A DNA stretch of 64,000 bases from Leishmania donovani (GCF_000227135.1 NC_018251.1:778568-842567), one strand, 5' to 3'; shown: positions 49,722 to 61,004, counted from the stretch's first letter. The notes: generated by a model not told the origin, from the letters alone. Made by a program: numbers and translations.

Positions 49722-50726
49722 CTACTTGCCAATGCGCAGCCGCTTACACGTCGCATCCTGCTGTCTCTCCAACTCCCGCTGCCGATCACCGAATATGTCG
49801 TAGTTTGGCGGTGGCTTCGGTGTTCCAAAGCCTTCTTTGTATTCGTCACTCGAGATGCACACACCCGGTTGCCGCATCGCTGGCGTGTACTGCTCGGCGC
49901 ACTCGAACCCCCACAGGTACATGCAGATGTTCCGCGTAACCCAGCGCCTGCGGCTCGCCTCGGTGAACAGGTCATGGCGCGGCCCCACCATGGAGCAGCC
50001 CGTCAGCCACGGTATCACCCTCTCATACACAAAGAGCAGTACGCAATCCCAAAACGCCGGGCAAAGGCGCAGCACCCACGGCAGCGTGTCGACTTTCAGC
50101 GCAATCCACGAGCGCACCATGCTCGCAGCGTACAGCTGGCACACTGCAACTCGCTTGTCCACTTTCCTGGCATGGTAGAGGGCACCGCTGTGAAAGGAAA
50201 TGAGGGTGGTCTGATCGTACATGTAGTCCGGATAGCGGCGGTAGAGTTCGAGCACCTTGTCCGTGCATAGATACGTTCGCTTCAGATCTTTCACCTCGAT
50301 CAACATGCGCATGTTATTATCACGGCAGAACAAGATGGCTTCCTCCAGTGTAGGAACGCGGACCTTTCCCGTGGGGTCGGCCGTGAAGGTGCACTGGCGC
50401 AGCTCAAACAGCGTCAGCTCATCGATGCGGCGCGTCGGCGGGACGTCGCGGAGGTGGCCGTTGACGAAGGCGTCGTGAAAGATGACAACTTCGTTGTCTT
50501 TGGTGAGGCGAGCATCGCATTCGATACCGCCACACCCGGATGCGGCTGCGTGCCGGAATGCCTCCAGCGTGTTCTCCGGCGTCCCCGCCACACCACGGCA
50601 CCCACGGTGCCCGAACACGACGCCGCCCCACAGGAGCCGCGACGGGCCCACGGGCAGCTGAATGTGCCTCAAGTACGACCACCCCAACGCAGCCCCGACG
50701 CTGCCGAGGAAAAGTACTAGCTTCAT
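49722..50726 (-). CDS. Glycerophosphodiester phosphodiesterase (GDPD family)
   Basis: Hydrolyses glycerophosphodiesters, or possibly lysophospholipids, to glycerol-3-phosphate and an alcohol. The 334 residues carry the full GDPD active site: His40-Arg41 in FGHRGCRG, Glu51-Asn52 in TPENTLEAF, Glu69 and Asp71 in IECDARLTKD, and His84-Asp85 in IFHDAF, with a later IEVK (about 140-145). The first 19 residues (MKLVLFLGSVGAALGWSYL) are hydrophobic and could be a signal peptide or anchor, placing the enzyme in the secretory system. A second hydrophobic stretch near WDCVLLFVYERVIPWL may touch membrane. Start ATG, stop TAG. Confidence 0.92.
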   Translation of the reverse strand: MKLVLFLGSVGAALGWSYLRHIQLPVGPSRLLWGGVVFGHRGCRGVAGTPENTLEAFRHAAASGCGGIECDARLTKDNEVVIFHDAFVNGHLRDVPPTRRIDELTLFELRQCTFTADPTGKVRVPTLEEAILFCRDNNMRMLIEVKDLKRTYLCTDKVLELYRRYPDYMYDQTTLISFHSGALYHARKVDKRVAVCQLYAASMVRSWIALKVDTLPWVLRLCPAFWDCVLLFVYERVIPWLTGCSMVGPRHDLFTEASRRRWVTRNICMYLWGFECAEQYTPAMRQPGVCISSDEYKEGFGTPKPPPNYDIFGDRQRELERQQDATCKRLRIGK

Positions 50727-52109
50727 CGTTCAGCGCGGCAAGGGAAGGACAGAGGGGGGTGCCGAAATGTGAACGCGCGAGAGACTGGTAGTCGTTTAGT
50801 GAATATGCACACGCGCACACACATGCACACTCGAGCGTATGCGTAGAAGGCAGTTGGGAGGCTGCAGTTGCTGTGACTCTTCAGCGTTCCTGCGTTGTGC
50901 CACATGCCGCTCACAGGCGGTGGGCAGGGGGGAAGGAAAAGGGGAGAGGGAGAGAACCGGCAGTGGCCAGGTAGTGAACCGGAGGAGCAGGGAAACGGAG
51001 TAGATGGGAGCAGGGGAGGTTGCTGGGTGAGGGGAAACGACACGCACAGGAGGAGTGGAGACCCGGACTGCGTACCAGGAGGAGGAGTATATGGGAAAGA
51101 GCGAGGTACAGGTGAAGGGCAACCCCCACTCACTCCCTCACGCACACGCCCTCAAGTACATCGTATCTGAGGTGTTTCTGCACCGCATGGGGCGGCGTTA
51201 AACGGAAGGCACCCCGAGTGCCTCCACACATCTCTCTACGTCCAGAGTACGGTGCTGCTACCACTCTCCCTTTGCCATATCCTGCTGCCGTGGCTTCCGC
51301 AATTGCTTGCCCGGCTGCCTTTAGCTCGGAGAGGAGACTCAAGAGAAAGAGGCGCCGCACATGCACGGCTGCACACGTGCGTTCAACAGGTTTCGGTGTG
51401 TCCTCTGTATTTGTTGTTCTACCGCAGAGTTTCCCCCGTCCCTCCTCCCCATCGGTACGCGCACAAAGAAGAGAAAGGAGGTGGTCTCATACGCCGTGAC
51501 ATGTTGTCTCGGTCTGCAGAGGATATGTTGGAGGTGGAAGCCTCTGTGCTGCGCGTGAGCAGCAGCAGCAGCAGAAGAAAGGGCGGCACGCGCAAGCGAG
51601 GGCATAAGTGCGACAGGGACACCAGCGGAGGCGATGGCTGATGAGACAGGGACAACAGCAGCGGCGCTAAGAGGAAAGGCTACACAGCGCGGCACACCAC
51701 AACGATGACCACAAACAAGCGAACACACGCTAACGGTGTCTCCCCTCTCCTTATACACACGCACTACATTGGTTCGCTGTCTGGTGAAGGAGTGAGACCT
51801 GTGCGCCCTGCACGCGTGGGGACGGCGGCGGACAGGGGAGGGTGGCAGAACACACCGACGAGGAGGTGGGTCATGCGTCTCTCTCTCTGTCTGCAGGCGG
51901 AGGCGGGGATAGAGAGGTGCGATTGGGAAACGCAACACGAGTCGAGACAGCGAAAACGAAAAAGAGAATCACGCAACGCACGCGCACACCTCAGCACTCG
52001 GTAATACCGGAAATACGCACGACACCACCGGCGAGAATGTGGTCGGGTGCACACGCACGCAAGGTTGTCGAAGGATCGACGGCGGCGTGCTTTCCTTCGG
52101 TGTGGCTTC
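50727..52109. other. Intergenic: syndetin-like gene 3' UTR and GDPD 5' UTR
   Basis: About 1.4 kb, purine-rich on the plus strand between 50910 and 51100, with a short AGC repeat near 51560. No supported gene. Confidence 0.5.
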
Positions 52110-55100
52110 TCAGAGGGCAAAGCGATCCATGGGGAGGATGTCCTGGTGCCTTAGCTCCCGGATCAGCAGGTCCTCCAGCTGTAGCATGAAGGGTTTATCA
52201 GCCGCCCCAAACCAGTTGACGAGGTCCACACTGTAGTAAAGGGCATGGTTGGAGCGCACCCACTGTAAGCACTGCGCCTTGTCATCCGCGAAGAAACCCG
52301 CCTTCACAAGCCGCAGTACGTAGTCGGGCACAACGACCGAAGACTTGCCAAAGACGGAGGCGACCTGCTGCTGAAAGAACTGCACATCCACCTGCAGCTG
52401 CATCACGAAGAGGTCGCTCATGCGCTTCTTGGAGAGTTTGCTGTACTCCCGTACCAGCACGGCCTGCGCAGCGAAGATGAGACGCTGCAAGAAGACCGAT
52501 TCAAGAGCCGGGGTCGGCATCGGAACACGTCGCTCGTTGAGCTCCTTCATGCTGCCTACAAGCTGCGCCACGTACGAACTCACCATCACTTCATCCTTTC
52601 CGCCCTTCAGCTTCGCAATGCTTTTGCAGACGCTCTCCATGGGGCAGATAGCCTGGCACAACCGGTGGATGCACACGTGCAGCACCTCGTGCGCCGCCTC
52701 GTAGAGCACACGGCACCGCTGCATGTAGGACTGCACCGTGGTCGCCGGAAGGAGTGGGCTCATTGTCTGGATAGTGGCCTCGTAGACAAAGATGAGGCTG
52801 AGCACCGACTGGCATGCCACTGTGCGGTTGCCAAGAGCAAACTGCTGTGCGGCGCTCGTGAACTCGTTGGACAGACGGCCCCACACGATGGGCGGGAATC
52901 GAAAGGTCGTCGCGTTAGCGCCGCCGGCACCGCCACCGCTGCACAGACGCCGGATATGATCCTTCGGTGTATACTGCCCATTTACCGCCCCCACCGCACG
53001 CTCCCCTGCCGCGCGCACCTCGGCCAACACGCGCTGCGCTTTCGCAGAAAAGTCGCCCTGATGCTCGATCGGCACACTGCGCGACACCGACACAAAGCTG
53101 TCCACGACAGTGTAGAAGTAGAGACACAGCAGCTCCTCGCACCAGCCAAGGATATCGGCCGCCAAGGGAGGAAACCGCACTGCTATGCGGGCCTGGTACT
53201 CGAGGAATGCGTTGGCGACGGAAATGGCGCTGGAGGTGAGGACGGAGGGCGGCATGTCCACCGACGACGCAAGCGTAGCGGTATCCTGGATGTTGGCAGG
53301 CGCGCTGACCGGCGCAGTCTCTAAGTCAGTCCCCACGTCGCGCATCGTGGAGGCGTTGTCTGCAGAGTCAGCGGTGGTGGCCGCCGCGCAACCCGTCTTC
53401 GCTGTGGCCCAATAGACACCGAAGGTCTGCGTTTGCACAAGGCTGGACGTGTCGGCGGGCTCCAGCATCTTTTCAGTGAGGAACGGGTTCTCCATAAACG
53501 GCATCGCCCCCGCGGCGAGGGAGCCTTCGTCAGTGCTCTGACGCAGGTAGCTCTTCACCTCCTTGATGAAGCTCTTGAAGTTGCTGGGGGACAGCGGCTT
53601 CACCATGTTCAGCGACGGAGGAGAGACAGGACTCACGACCCAGTCGTCCTCAGCCATGAAGGCCAGCACCTCGTGGGCCTTGGGTGTCTGGAAGTGCATC
53701 TGCATGTGACGCAGCAGCACCGCCTTGATCTGTGTTCGGGCCGCAGCTTGCTCCGCCTTTTCAATTCCCAGTACGCCGAACGCCTCTGTCAGCATACTCA
53801 CCACCACGAACAGGTGCAGCACACGGTCTGGGTCGATCGAGGTGAGGCGTGCGCTCGAGAGAACCACCGTCAACTTCTCGACCAAGTCACAGCCGACCTT
53901 ACGACCTGTGTCCTGCACGCGCTGCAGCGCCTGACTGTGCAAGCCGGCGTACGGAGAGTTCCCGCGGCTTTCCTCTTCGTGGAGCCGCACTACAGTAGAG
54001 TAGAGATACAAGAAGTCCATCAACTTCGAAGCCATCTGCCGCACGCCGAGGATGAGGTAGTCGGGGTGTATGCCCTCTGCAATGTCCGCCAGTGGGGCGT
54101 CTTCACTCTTCACAAACGACACCTCTGTCAGGGACTTGCACAGAATCTGAATCGCTGCGCGCCACACCAGCGTTGCCACCAACGTGCACGTCTTACTGGC
54201 ACAGCCGAGGTCCTGTGAGGCCTCAAGCGCGTTGCGGTACCTCGGTACAATGAACTTGTTCGTCAGGCAGTCGGTGAGAACCACCTCGATGCAGTCGGTG
54301 AGCTTCTTGGGGTTGTCACGGTACATGCGCCACTCCGCCATCACCGGCTTCATGCAGTAGATCTTTGCCAGCGAGCTCTCCATGTCGATGGGGCCTTCCC
54401 GCTTCAGAAAGCCGGCAGCCTCATGCACCTTGCCGCTGGAGATGAGGTTCATAAGCTGAGTTCGCTTTCCACACATCGCCTTCATCGCCTCCAGTAGCTG
54501 AATCGTCGCCTCCACGTTCTCCTTCGTGCGCTGCTGCGCCAGCAACGCCACCTGCGAAGCCACAGCGGCCTTCGACTTACGAATCGCCGCGCGCGCCTTT
54601 TTGCAGTCGCTCGAGGTCATGAGCAAGCTGTCGTTGATGTCGCGAATCTTCTCCGTGCCACTCACGAAGGAGTGGTGATGCGCCAGCACCCGTCGCTTGA
54701 GCGTTGTGCTAACAATGTTGCACTTTTGGCGCAGCTCCCGCATTTTTCCCTCCGCGGCCTCGCGCATCAGCCGGCCCTCGGCCTCGTCGTCAGTGTACGC
54801 AAAGCCGTCCAAGTGCTCGAGCTCGAATATGGCAGGGTCGTACGTCTTATCAAAGAACTTCTTGTCCACCTTCTCCTGCACCTGCGCGTCGGTGAGCGGC
54901 TCCTCATCGGAGCTCGCCACATCGCTGGCCTCGTCCGCCGCCACGCGCTCTCCCTCGGCGTTGCGCACCTCGGCTCCGTATTTCATTTGGAAGAAGCGTC
55001 GAATATCGCCGTGCGACATGACGCCGCCGGTCACCGAGATCGCCTTAAGGCGGTCCACCGGGATCTGCTTCAGCACCGACTTCGTTTTTCTGTAGCCTAC

Positions 55101-55160
55101 CCTCACGCCCTTCATCGCCTCCTTCCACGCCGCTGCGAGGCTCTCGGTAACGTCCTCCAT
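52110..55160 (-). CDS. Syndetin/VPS50-like tethering-complex protein
   Basis: Probable subunit of the EARP complex, which tethers recycling endosome vesicles. The product has 1016 residues. Around residue 95 it shows FFDKTYDPAIFELEHL, then helical coiled segments with a long Arg/Lys/Gln-rich part (100-230) like the N-terminal part of CATCHR proteins. Near the C-terminus the pattern MQLQVDVQFFQQQVASVFG, then VVPDYVLRLVKAGFF and LYYSVDLVNWFG, matches the last domain of syndetin (CCDC132). That match is by eye. VPS54 is an alternative. The frame extends upstream to a TTG; the first ATG is 55160 and follows a CGGCAG acceptor-like site. The stop is TGA. Confidence 0.8.
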   Translation of the reverse strand: MEDVTESLAAAWKEAMKGVRVGYRKTKSVLKQIPVDRLKAISVTGGVMSHGDIRRFFQMKYGAEVRNAEGERVAADEASDVASSDEEPLTDAQVQEKVDKKFFDKTYDPAIFELEHLDGFAYTDDEAEGRLMREAAEGKMRELRQKCNIVSTTLKRRVLAHHHSFVSGTEKIRDINDSLLMTSSDCKKARAAIRKSKAAVASQVALLAQQRTKENVEATIQLLEAMKAMCGKRTQLMNLISSGKVHEAAGFLKREGPIDMESSLAKIYCMKPVMAEWRMYRDNPKKLTDCIEVVLTDCLTNKFIVPRYRNALEASQDLGCASKTCTLVATLVWRAAIQILCKSLTEVSFVKSEDAPLADIAEGIHPDYLILGVRQMASKLMDFLYLYSTVVRLHEEESRGNSPYAGLHSQALQRVQDTGRKVGCDLVEKLTVVLSSARLTSIDPDRVLHLFVVVSMLTEAFGVLGIEKAEQAAARTQIKAVLLRHMQMHFQTPKAHEVLAFMAEDDWVVSPVSPPSLNMVKPLSPSNFKSFIKEVKSYLRQSTDEGSLAAGAMPFMENPFLTEKMLEPADTSSLVQTQTFGVYWATAKTGCAAATTADSADNASTMRDVGTDLETAPVSAPANIQDTATLASSVDMPPSVLTSSAISVANAFLEYQARIAVRFPPLAADILGWCEELLCLYFYTVVDSFVSVSRSVPIEHQGDFSAKAQRVLAEVRAAGERAVGAVNGQYTPKDHIRRLCSGGGAGGANATTFRFPPIVWGRLSNEFTSAAQQFALGNRTVACQSVLSLIFVYEATIQTMSPLLPATTVQSYMQRCRVLYEAAHEVLHVCIHRLCQAICPMESVCKSIAKLKGGKDEVMVSSYVAQLVGSMKELNERRVPMPTPALESVFLQRLIFAAQAVLVREYSKLSKKRMSDLFVMQLQVDVQFFQQQVASVFGKSSVVVPDYVLRLVKAGFFADDKAQCLQWVRSNHALYYSVDLVNWFGAADKPFMLQLEDLLIRELRHQDILPMDRFAL

Positions 55161-55887
55161 CCTCCTTCTCTGCCGGCGTTGCAGATGTGCAAGCAAGCCC
55201 CTTGCTGTCGAGTCGATGGCGCTGACGCTCCTATCAGCAATGGATGGCCAGGGAGACGCACACGCGCGCAGGCCACACGAGAGGTGGGCCTCCTTCCCTT
55301 GTTGCTCCGGCCGGGCGTCGTTTTCTTCTGTTTTCGTTTTCTTCTCGGTGGTGTGTACTCCTCCACAATGTCGAAGGCGTGCCTCCCACGCTCACAGGAA
55401 TGGCCAACAACGGACGTTCCAGGAACAGTCGGCGGAGGGAAGGGGGAAGGGGGGAGGGAAGAGAGCAGAGAGACATGAGCGCACAACGGGGCGAGAGAGA
55501 GTGTGTTCGCCCCACCCCCTCCACCGTCTGAGATTTCACATCAAGGAAAGCCGCAGCACTAATGGCAGTGCCGTAGTGACGCAGCGAAACGCGAATGCGC
55601 CTTACACGCACCACCGCAACACTCTCTCACCGCCAGAGACGCGAGCAACACCCGGGCGCGAGAGAAAGGGAGATGAGAGGCCTGCGTTGGGGGGAGAGAT
55701 GAAAGCAGATGTCGCCTTCCTTTCATTTTCACTGCTGTTTGCTGGCCTTGACAAGCATACTCACCCACGTACACACACAAGCATACGCACCTCTACGTCT
55801 ACGCTTACGTCTATGGGCGTCATTCTCTACTGTACAAGTAACAAAAGGTCAGTGCACGCAGACAGCACCACCCAACACTGAGGGCCG
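55161..55887. other. Intergenic: coiled-coil gene 3' UTR and syndetin-like 5' UTR
   Basis: About 0.7 kb, mixed composition, no gene or repeat-family copy seen. Confidence 0.55.
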
Positions 55888-58800
55888 CTACGAGGAAAAC
55901 CGAGGCCCCTGCAGCGCGTCCTGCTGGCGGAGGCGTCGGCCCACTTCCAGCTGCTCCTGTTGTTTGTCAAAGCACAGCTGCATGAGCTGCTGGGCGTTGC
56001 GCAGCTCCTCGATCTTCTCCATCAGGTCTCGCTCGCGCGCTTGCGTTTCGGCGAGGGAGGCCTCGCTAATGTTCTTGAGCGACTCCACGTTCGCGCACCG
56101 CTCACGCAGCGCTGAGGTTTCCGCCTTGTATGACTGCAGCTGCCCGAGGATGTCTGCCTCGTGCTGGCGCAGCGTTTGTACCTCTTTTGTCAGCTCCTTC
56201 ACCCGCTGCTCCAGGCTCTCCCCCTCGCGCTGGTACCTGCGCCTCTCGGCAACGGCAGTGGCGAGCTCTGCTTGCGCTGCCTCGAGTCGCACATCACGGG
56301 TCCGCTGGGTCGCCTGATGCTCGGCGACGACGCGCTCGTGGCTCAGCCGCGCCGTCTCGAGCTGTCCGCGCATGAAGTTTATCTGCTTTTGCAGCTCGCC
56401 GCAGCGCTGCTCCGCGACTTCGCGGGCCTCAACGGCGGCCATCAATCGCTCCTGCTCCTTCGTGACCCGGTCGGCCTCTTGCTTCGCCTCCCGCCTTTTT
56501 TCGCCCAGCACGCGTTGCAGCGCGGCAACTTCTGCACGCAGCTCCCGAAGCTCGTCCTCGTTGTGCTTCTGCTCCACGACTCGATCATCCAGCTGACGCT
56601 TTAGCTTGTCGTAATGGTGCTGCAGGTTTCGACGCGCCTCCTCGGCAGCGCGCGCATCACTGCTGCGCTTCGCCTCATCCGCAGCCACCCTCTCGTGCAG
56701 GGAGGCCGTCTGGCGTTTCTCCATCTCCAGCAACGCTGTCACGCGTTCCAGAGAGTCCTTCAAGGCGTGCGTGCGCTGCTCTCGGTCGCTGTCGGTGCGC
56801 TGCGCTGCTTCTTTGAGTGCCAGCACGCACCGCTCCGCCTCAGCCAGCTCTCTCTGAACACGCGCAACTTCCTCGTGGTGCTCTGCCGCGGCAGCCTCCA
56901 TCCGCCGCTGGTGCGCCTCCTCGACGGCTTGCAGCTCCGCCTTGTGTTTCAACTGAAGGCGCGTCAGATGCCGCTCCGTGTCCCTCGCGCCTTCGCAGAG
57001 ATCGGCTGCTATCTTCTGGGCGACAGACCAGCTGTCCTTGGCAACGCTTGCGGCGCGGGACACAGTGCCGCTGTGCGCACGCAGAACAAGTTCCATGCAC
57101 GCTCGCTTCATTTCCGTTGCCTCCTCCGCGTACTCCTCCAGTGCCAGAGCTCGGGACGCTGCGACGTGGCGCTGCAGCTCGCGGTAGCTACCCTCTGCAG
57201 TCAGCGCTCTGCGCTGCACCTCGCGCAGCTGCATTTGCAAAGAGGTCGCGAGCTTCTCGGCAGCCACGGCACCGTTCGTGGCGTCGCGGAACGACTCCTC
57301 CTGTTGGCGGCGCATCTCTTCGTAACGCGTCTTCACCTCACTGACACGTGAGTCCACGGTGTCCTGCGCTCGCCGCAGCGCCTCCTCCGTCTCCGTGAGC
57401 TTCTCCATCAGGTCGGCTTCCCGCTGACGATCCTCCTCCTCGCGCTTCGCCGACGCCCGCACCCGCTCCTCCATGCGCTGCAAGAGGACCTCCATCTTCG
57501 CCTTTTCCGCCTTGTACCTCTCGCGAATCGCGTTGGCGGCGGCTGTCTGCCCCTCGGCACGCTCAAGCGCCACCACTGTAGCTGCCTTGACTTCCTCCAC
57601 CTGCTGCAGCGCCTTCTGGACCTCCTCCTTGCGCTGCTGGTACTTATGCTCACGACTGTCGAGGGTGCCGGTGAGCGTTGTCACTTGTGCTTGGACCTCT
57701 AGAAGCTGCTGCTCGGCGCGCGCCTTGTCGCATTGAAGCGCGGCCACCTCCGCCTCTCGCGCCGCCACGGCCTCCTCCAGGCTGCGGATGCGCTGCTGGG
57801 CGTTGTCCATGTGCATGCGGCTAAGCTCCTGCTGATGCTGCAACTTTTCTAGCAGAACAAGACTCTTGCCCTTCTCTTCGTTAAGGTGGGGAAGTACCGT
57901 CGCCTGCTCGCTGCGCAGGCGCTGAATAGTGTCGTCACGCTCGTGGATCGTCTGGCGCAGCTCCTCAGCAGTGCGCTTGGCAAGCGACTCCACGTCCTCT
58001 GCGTGGCGTGCAAGGCGTGCACAGTCCGCATCGCGCAGTTCCCCCTCCTCCTTGAGGCGCCGCAGCTCCTTCGACTTCTCGTCGACGCAGCGCTGCAACC
58101 GCTGCTGCTCCTGCAAGGCGACACGCAGCTCCATCTCAGCCTTGTCAAACCGCTCCTCCGTTGCCTTCAAGGAGAGTGTTAGCTTGTCACAGTTCGCCTT
58201 CTCCTGCATGACCTCCTTGAAGGCCACCTGCTTCGCCTCTACGCACTCCCTCACCTCCATACGGAGGGCGGCGATGGCACCGTCCTTCTCGCTCAGCTGG
58301 GCCTCCACCGCAGCAAGGGTGGCGGCGTTCACCTCTGCGGTTTTCCTGATGGCCACCACGCTCTCCTCTGCTCTTTCTCTTGCTGCCTTGGAGTCCAGTT
58401 GAGCCCGCTCCGCCTCCTCAATACGCTGCCGCAGGACGCCTTCGCTCCTCTCATGCGCGGCCAAGCGTTGCGTGAGCTGGGCAACCTCTGCCTGCTGCTT
58501 ATCGGCCTCGCGCTGTAGGCCCTGAATGATCATCTCCTTCGCTTCGATGGCGTTTTGCAGGCGGCTCATCTCGCTCCGCATGCTCTGCCGCACCTCCGCG
58601 ACGTGATGGAGTTCTTTCTCCAGCCCCTTTGATCCACCCGCCCTCTCACTTAGCTCCGCGCGCGCGAGCTCCAGCCGCGCGTGCAAGTCCTGCACCTCGC
58701 TCTCGTGGCGGCGCCGCATGTCTTCTACGGCGAATGCGTGGTCGTGCTGAAGCTTCTGCAGCTCCTTGCCGTGAACGAGCTCGGCGCGGCGCGTCTCCTC

Positions 58801-60204
58801 CTCCTTGTCTCGGAGCTGCAGATGCAGACGCTGCACACCGGCCTGCAGCTCCTCCAGCTTCTGCGCCAGGCTATGCTCGTCGGCAGCAGTGCGCCGTTGC
58901 GCATCCGCCAGCTCCGACTGCGCGCGGCTCAGTTGGTGCTGCAGACGATCACACTCCTCAGCTCGAGAAGCCGCGGCAGCCGTGGCAGTGGCCAGCCTCT
59001 CACGCAGCTCTGCTTGCGTGCGAGTCGCCTCCTCACGAGCGCGAGCTAGAGAGTCGGCGCTGTCGCTGATCGCCCGCTCTCGGGTCTCGAGTAGCCGACG
59101 CGCGCGGTCCGCCTCGTCCTGAGATTGCCGCAGCTGCTCCTGCAGCGTGCGGTTTTGTGCCTGCACCCCCTCGTGCGCCTTTTCCGATACCGCCTTGTAG
59201 CGCTCGTGTTGGGCGCAGGCTGCCTGCAGCTCCGCCGTGGTGCGCTGGAGCACCTCTTGCGATCGCGCCAAGGACCGCTCCAGCTCACCAACGCGCTCGG
59301 CAGACTCCATCTGCGCTCGCCGGCACCGCGCTGCCTCCTCGCGCAGCTCTCGTTCCGTTTGCTGCTTCGTCAAGTCCGCCGTCAAGAGCTGGTGCTTAGT
59401 GGTATCGAGCGCCTTCGTGGTGGTCTGTAGCAAGGCCGTCAACTCCTCCACGTCTTGCTGCGCTTTCCTAAGCTCCTGCTTCGTCGTACGGTGATCTATC
59501 TCGCCGCTAGAGAGCGCTTCTTGCAGTTTTTCTATGTCTTGATTGCTCTTTACACGCTCACTCGCCGACTTTGCCTCGAGTGCGGCGAGCGCCGACGTGT
59601 GCTCGTGAATCGGCATCATTTCCTCAATGCGCGCCTGCAGCTGCTGCGCATGTGACCGAGCCTCACCTAGTGTCCGCTTAGCTACCCCCAGCTCACACTT
59701 GAGGTCCGCGACAGCAGCGGTCTGCGCCTCCAGCTGCAGCTGGGTTGCCGCCCATCCCTCGTCGCATTTCGTTTTTTGGGCCTGTACCGCCGCAAGGGTG
59801 GCCTGGGCGTTGGACAATTCACATTCCAGTCGGTGAAGCTTTGCCGCGGCTTCAGCTGCCGCAACCGCGTGGCTCTTGGCGTGCTCCTCGCTCTCCTGCA
59901 GTTGCTTCTTGAGGGCCTCCGAGTTGAGCACGAGTTTGCGAGTCGCCTCCTCATCACGCGCGGACTGCGCCTGCATCTCCTTCAGTTTTTTGCTCTTGCT
60001 CTGCAGCTGCTCCGAAAGCTGTCTCTGCTTTGCGGTGTGGCCCTCCTCCCTCTGCCCGGCAGCTGCCTCTTGATCTTGCAGTTGTCGGAGCAGACGGTGA
60101 AGCTGGTCATCCTTGTCGTTGATGACTCGCAGGTACTCCTCTAGGAGCTGGTCAACGTGGTCGCCCGGTACTGGCCCACTCTTCTGTGCCCCATCGGAGA
60201 CCAT
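55888..60204 (-). CDS. Long coiled-coil protein of unknown function
   Basis: The 1438 residues are almost wholly predicted coiled coil. Heptads rich in Leu, Glu, Gln, Arg and Ala run from about residue 15 to 1425, with almost no Pro. No head domain (motor, CH, FYVE, GRIP or kinase) is seen at either end; the last residues are LQGPRFSS. Proteins of this kind serve in the cytoskeleton, basal body or Golgi, but nothing here picks one. The frame extends to a GTG at 60243; the first ATG is 60204 (MVSDGAQKSG). High GC and repetitive codons make several long antisense shadow frames. Stop is TAG. Confidence 0.9.
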   Translation of the reverse strand: MVSDGAQKSGPVPGDHVDQLLEEYLRVINDKDDQLHRLLRQLQDQEAAAGQREEGHTAKQRQLSEQLQSKSKKLKEMQAQSARDEEATRKLVLNSEALKKQLQESEEHAKSHAVAAAEAAAKLHRLECELSNAQATLAAVQAQKTKCDEGWAATQLQLEAQTAAVADLKCELGVAKRTLGEARSHAQQLQARIEEMMPIHEHTSALAALEAKSASERVKSNQDIEKLQEALSSGEIDHRTTKQELRKAQQDVEELTALLQTTTKALDTTKHQLLTADLTKQQTERELREEAARCRRAQMESAERVGELERSLARSQEVLQRTTAELQAACAQHERYKAVSEKAHEGVQAQNRTLQEQLRQSQDEADRARRLLETRERAISDSADSLARAREEATRTQAELRERLATATAAAASRAEECDRLQHQLSRAQSELADAQRRTAADEHSLAQKLEELQAGVQRLHLQLRDKEEETRRAELVHGKELQKLQHDHAFAVEDMRRRHESEVQDLHARLELARAELSERAGGSKGLEKELHHVAEVRQSMRSEMSRLQNAIEAKEMIIQGLQREADKQQAEVAQLTQRLAAHERSEGVLRQRIEEAERAQLDSKAARERAEESVVAIRKTAEVNAATLAAVEAQLSEKDGAIAALRMEVRECVEAKQVAFKEVMQEKANCDKLTLSLKATEERFDKAEMELRVALQEQQRLQRCVDEKSKELRRLKEEGELRDADCARLARHAEDVESLAKRTAEELRQTIHERDDTIQRLRSEQATVLPHLNEEKGKSLVLLEKLQHQQELSRMHMDNAQQRIRSLEEAVAAREAEVAALQCDKARAEQQLLEVQAQVTTLTGTLDSREHKYQQRKEEVQKALQQVEEVKAATVVALERAEGQTAAANAIRERYKAEKAKMEVLLQRMEERVRASAKREEEDRQREADLMEKLTETEEALRRAQDTVDSRVSEVKTRYEEMRRQQEESFRDATNGAVAAEKLATSLQMQLREVQRRALTAEGSYRELQRHVAASRALALEEYAEEATEMKRACMELVLRAHSGTVSRAASVAKDSWSVAQKIAADLCEGARDTERHLTRLQLKHKAELQAVEEAHQRRMEAAAAEHHEEVARVQRELAEAERCVLALKEAAQRTDSDREQRTHALKDSLERVTALLEMEKRQTASLHERVAADEAKRSSDARAAEEARRNLQHHYDKLKRQLDDRVVEQKHNEDELRELRAEVAALQRVLGEKRREAKQEADRVTKEQERLMAAVEAREVAEQRCGELQKQINFMRGQLETARLSHERVVAEHQATQRTRDVRLEAAQAELATAVAERRRYQREGESLEQRVKELTKEVQTLRQHEADILGQLQSYKAETSALRERCANVESLKNISEASLAETQARERDLMEKIEELRNAQQLMQLCFDKQQEQLEVGRRLRQQDALQGPRFSS

Positions 60205-61004
60205 GGTGCAGCAGCTCAAAAATGCGGAGCCGGTGTAGCGCACTGTTGTCAGTCACCTCGTCTCTCGCTCTGTTGCCCGTGTGTACGCGCTCTCTCGTGC
60301 GAAGAGAAAGGGACGGCGCACTCCGTAGACACAACGGGTAGCAGGGTAAGAGGATGGCCAGGAGACCGATGAAATACGGACAGGCCCGGCTCACCAAACT
60401 AAGGGAAGTGGCAACGCCAAGTGCGTACCTGCAGACGAACCACCATCAAAGGAAGAGGGGAGGGGAGCGAGGAGGGTATCGAAGAGCGATACGTTGGTTG
60501 ACGAGTGATATGCTTATGAAGATTGCGCAAGTGGTGATCCACACAGATGAGCACCACTGCTGGGCGACGGGACGCCTCATGACGCCACGACCCAGCGCAC
60601 ACGCTGTGGCCCGCACAGATACCCAGTCAATGTCCACTCCGCGCCGCCCCCTCGTTCGGAGCTGGCGAAGGGACCAGATCGACTCTCCCTTTGCCAGGCA
60701 GTAGGGCAGCCCTGTGGCGCAAGGTGCCACCGTGAACTGTAAATACAACTCTTTGGCGATACTCGCACAACACGCCGATGCACCGGTGCATTCACCAGCA
60801 GAAATGTACCCCAACCTCCGGCAGGCCACTATGCCCTCTCACACCCACTCTAGCTCGACCGCAGGCATGGACGTGGGGGGGGGGGAGGCACAACGATGAC
60901 CCAAGCAAAGGCAGCCCAAAGGTGTGCACCATGAGAACGAGAGATAACATACACGGGCTATGGCGAACACGGTGCAGACATACTCTCTATGGGTGTGATC
61001 CAGG
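60205..61004. other. Intergenic: membrane protein gene 3' UTR and coiled-coil gene 5' UTR
   Basis: About 0.8 kb with a short G run at 60875-60885. No gene seen. Confidence 0.55.
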
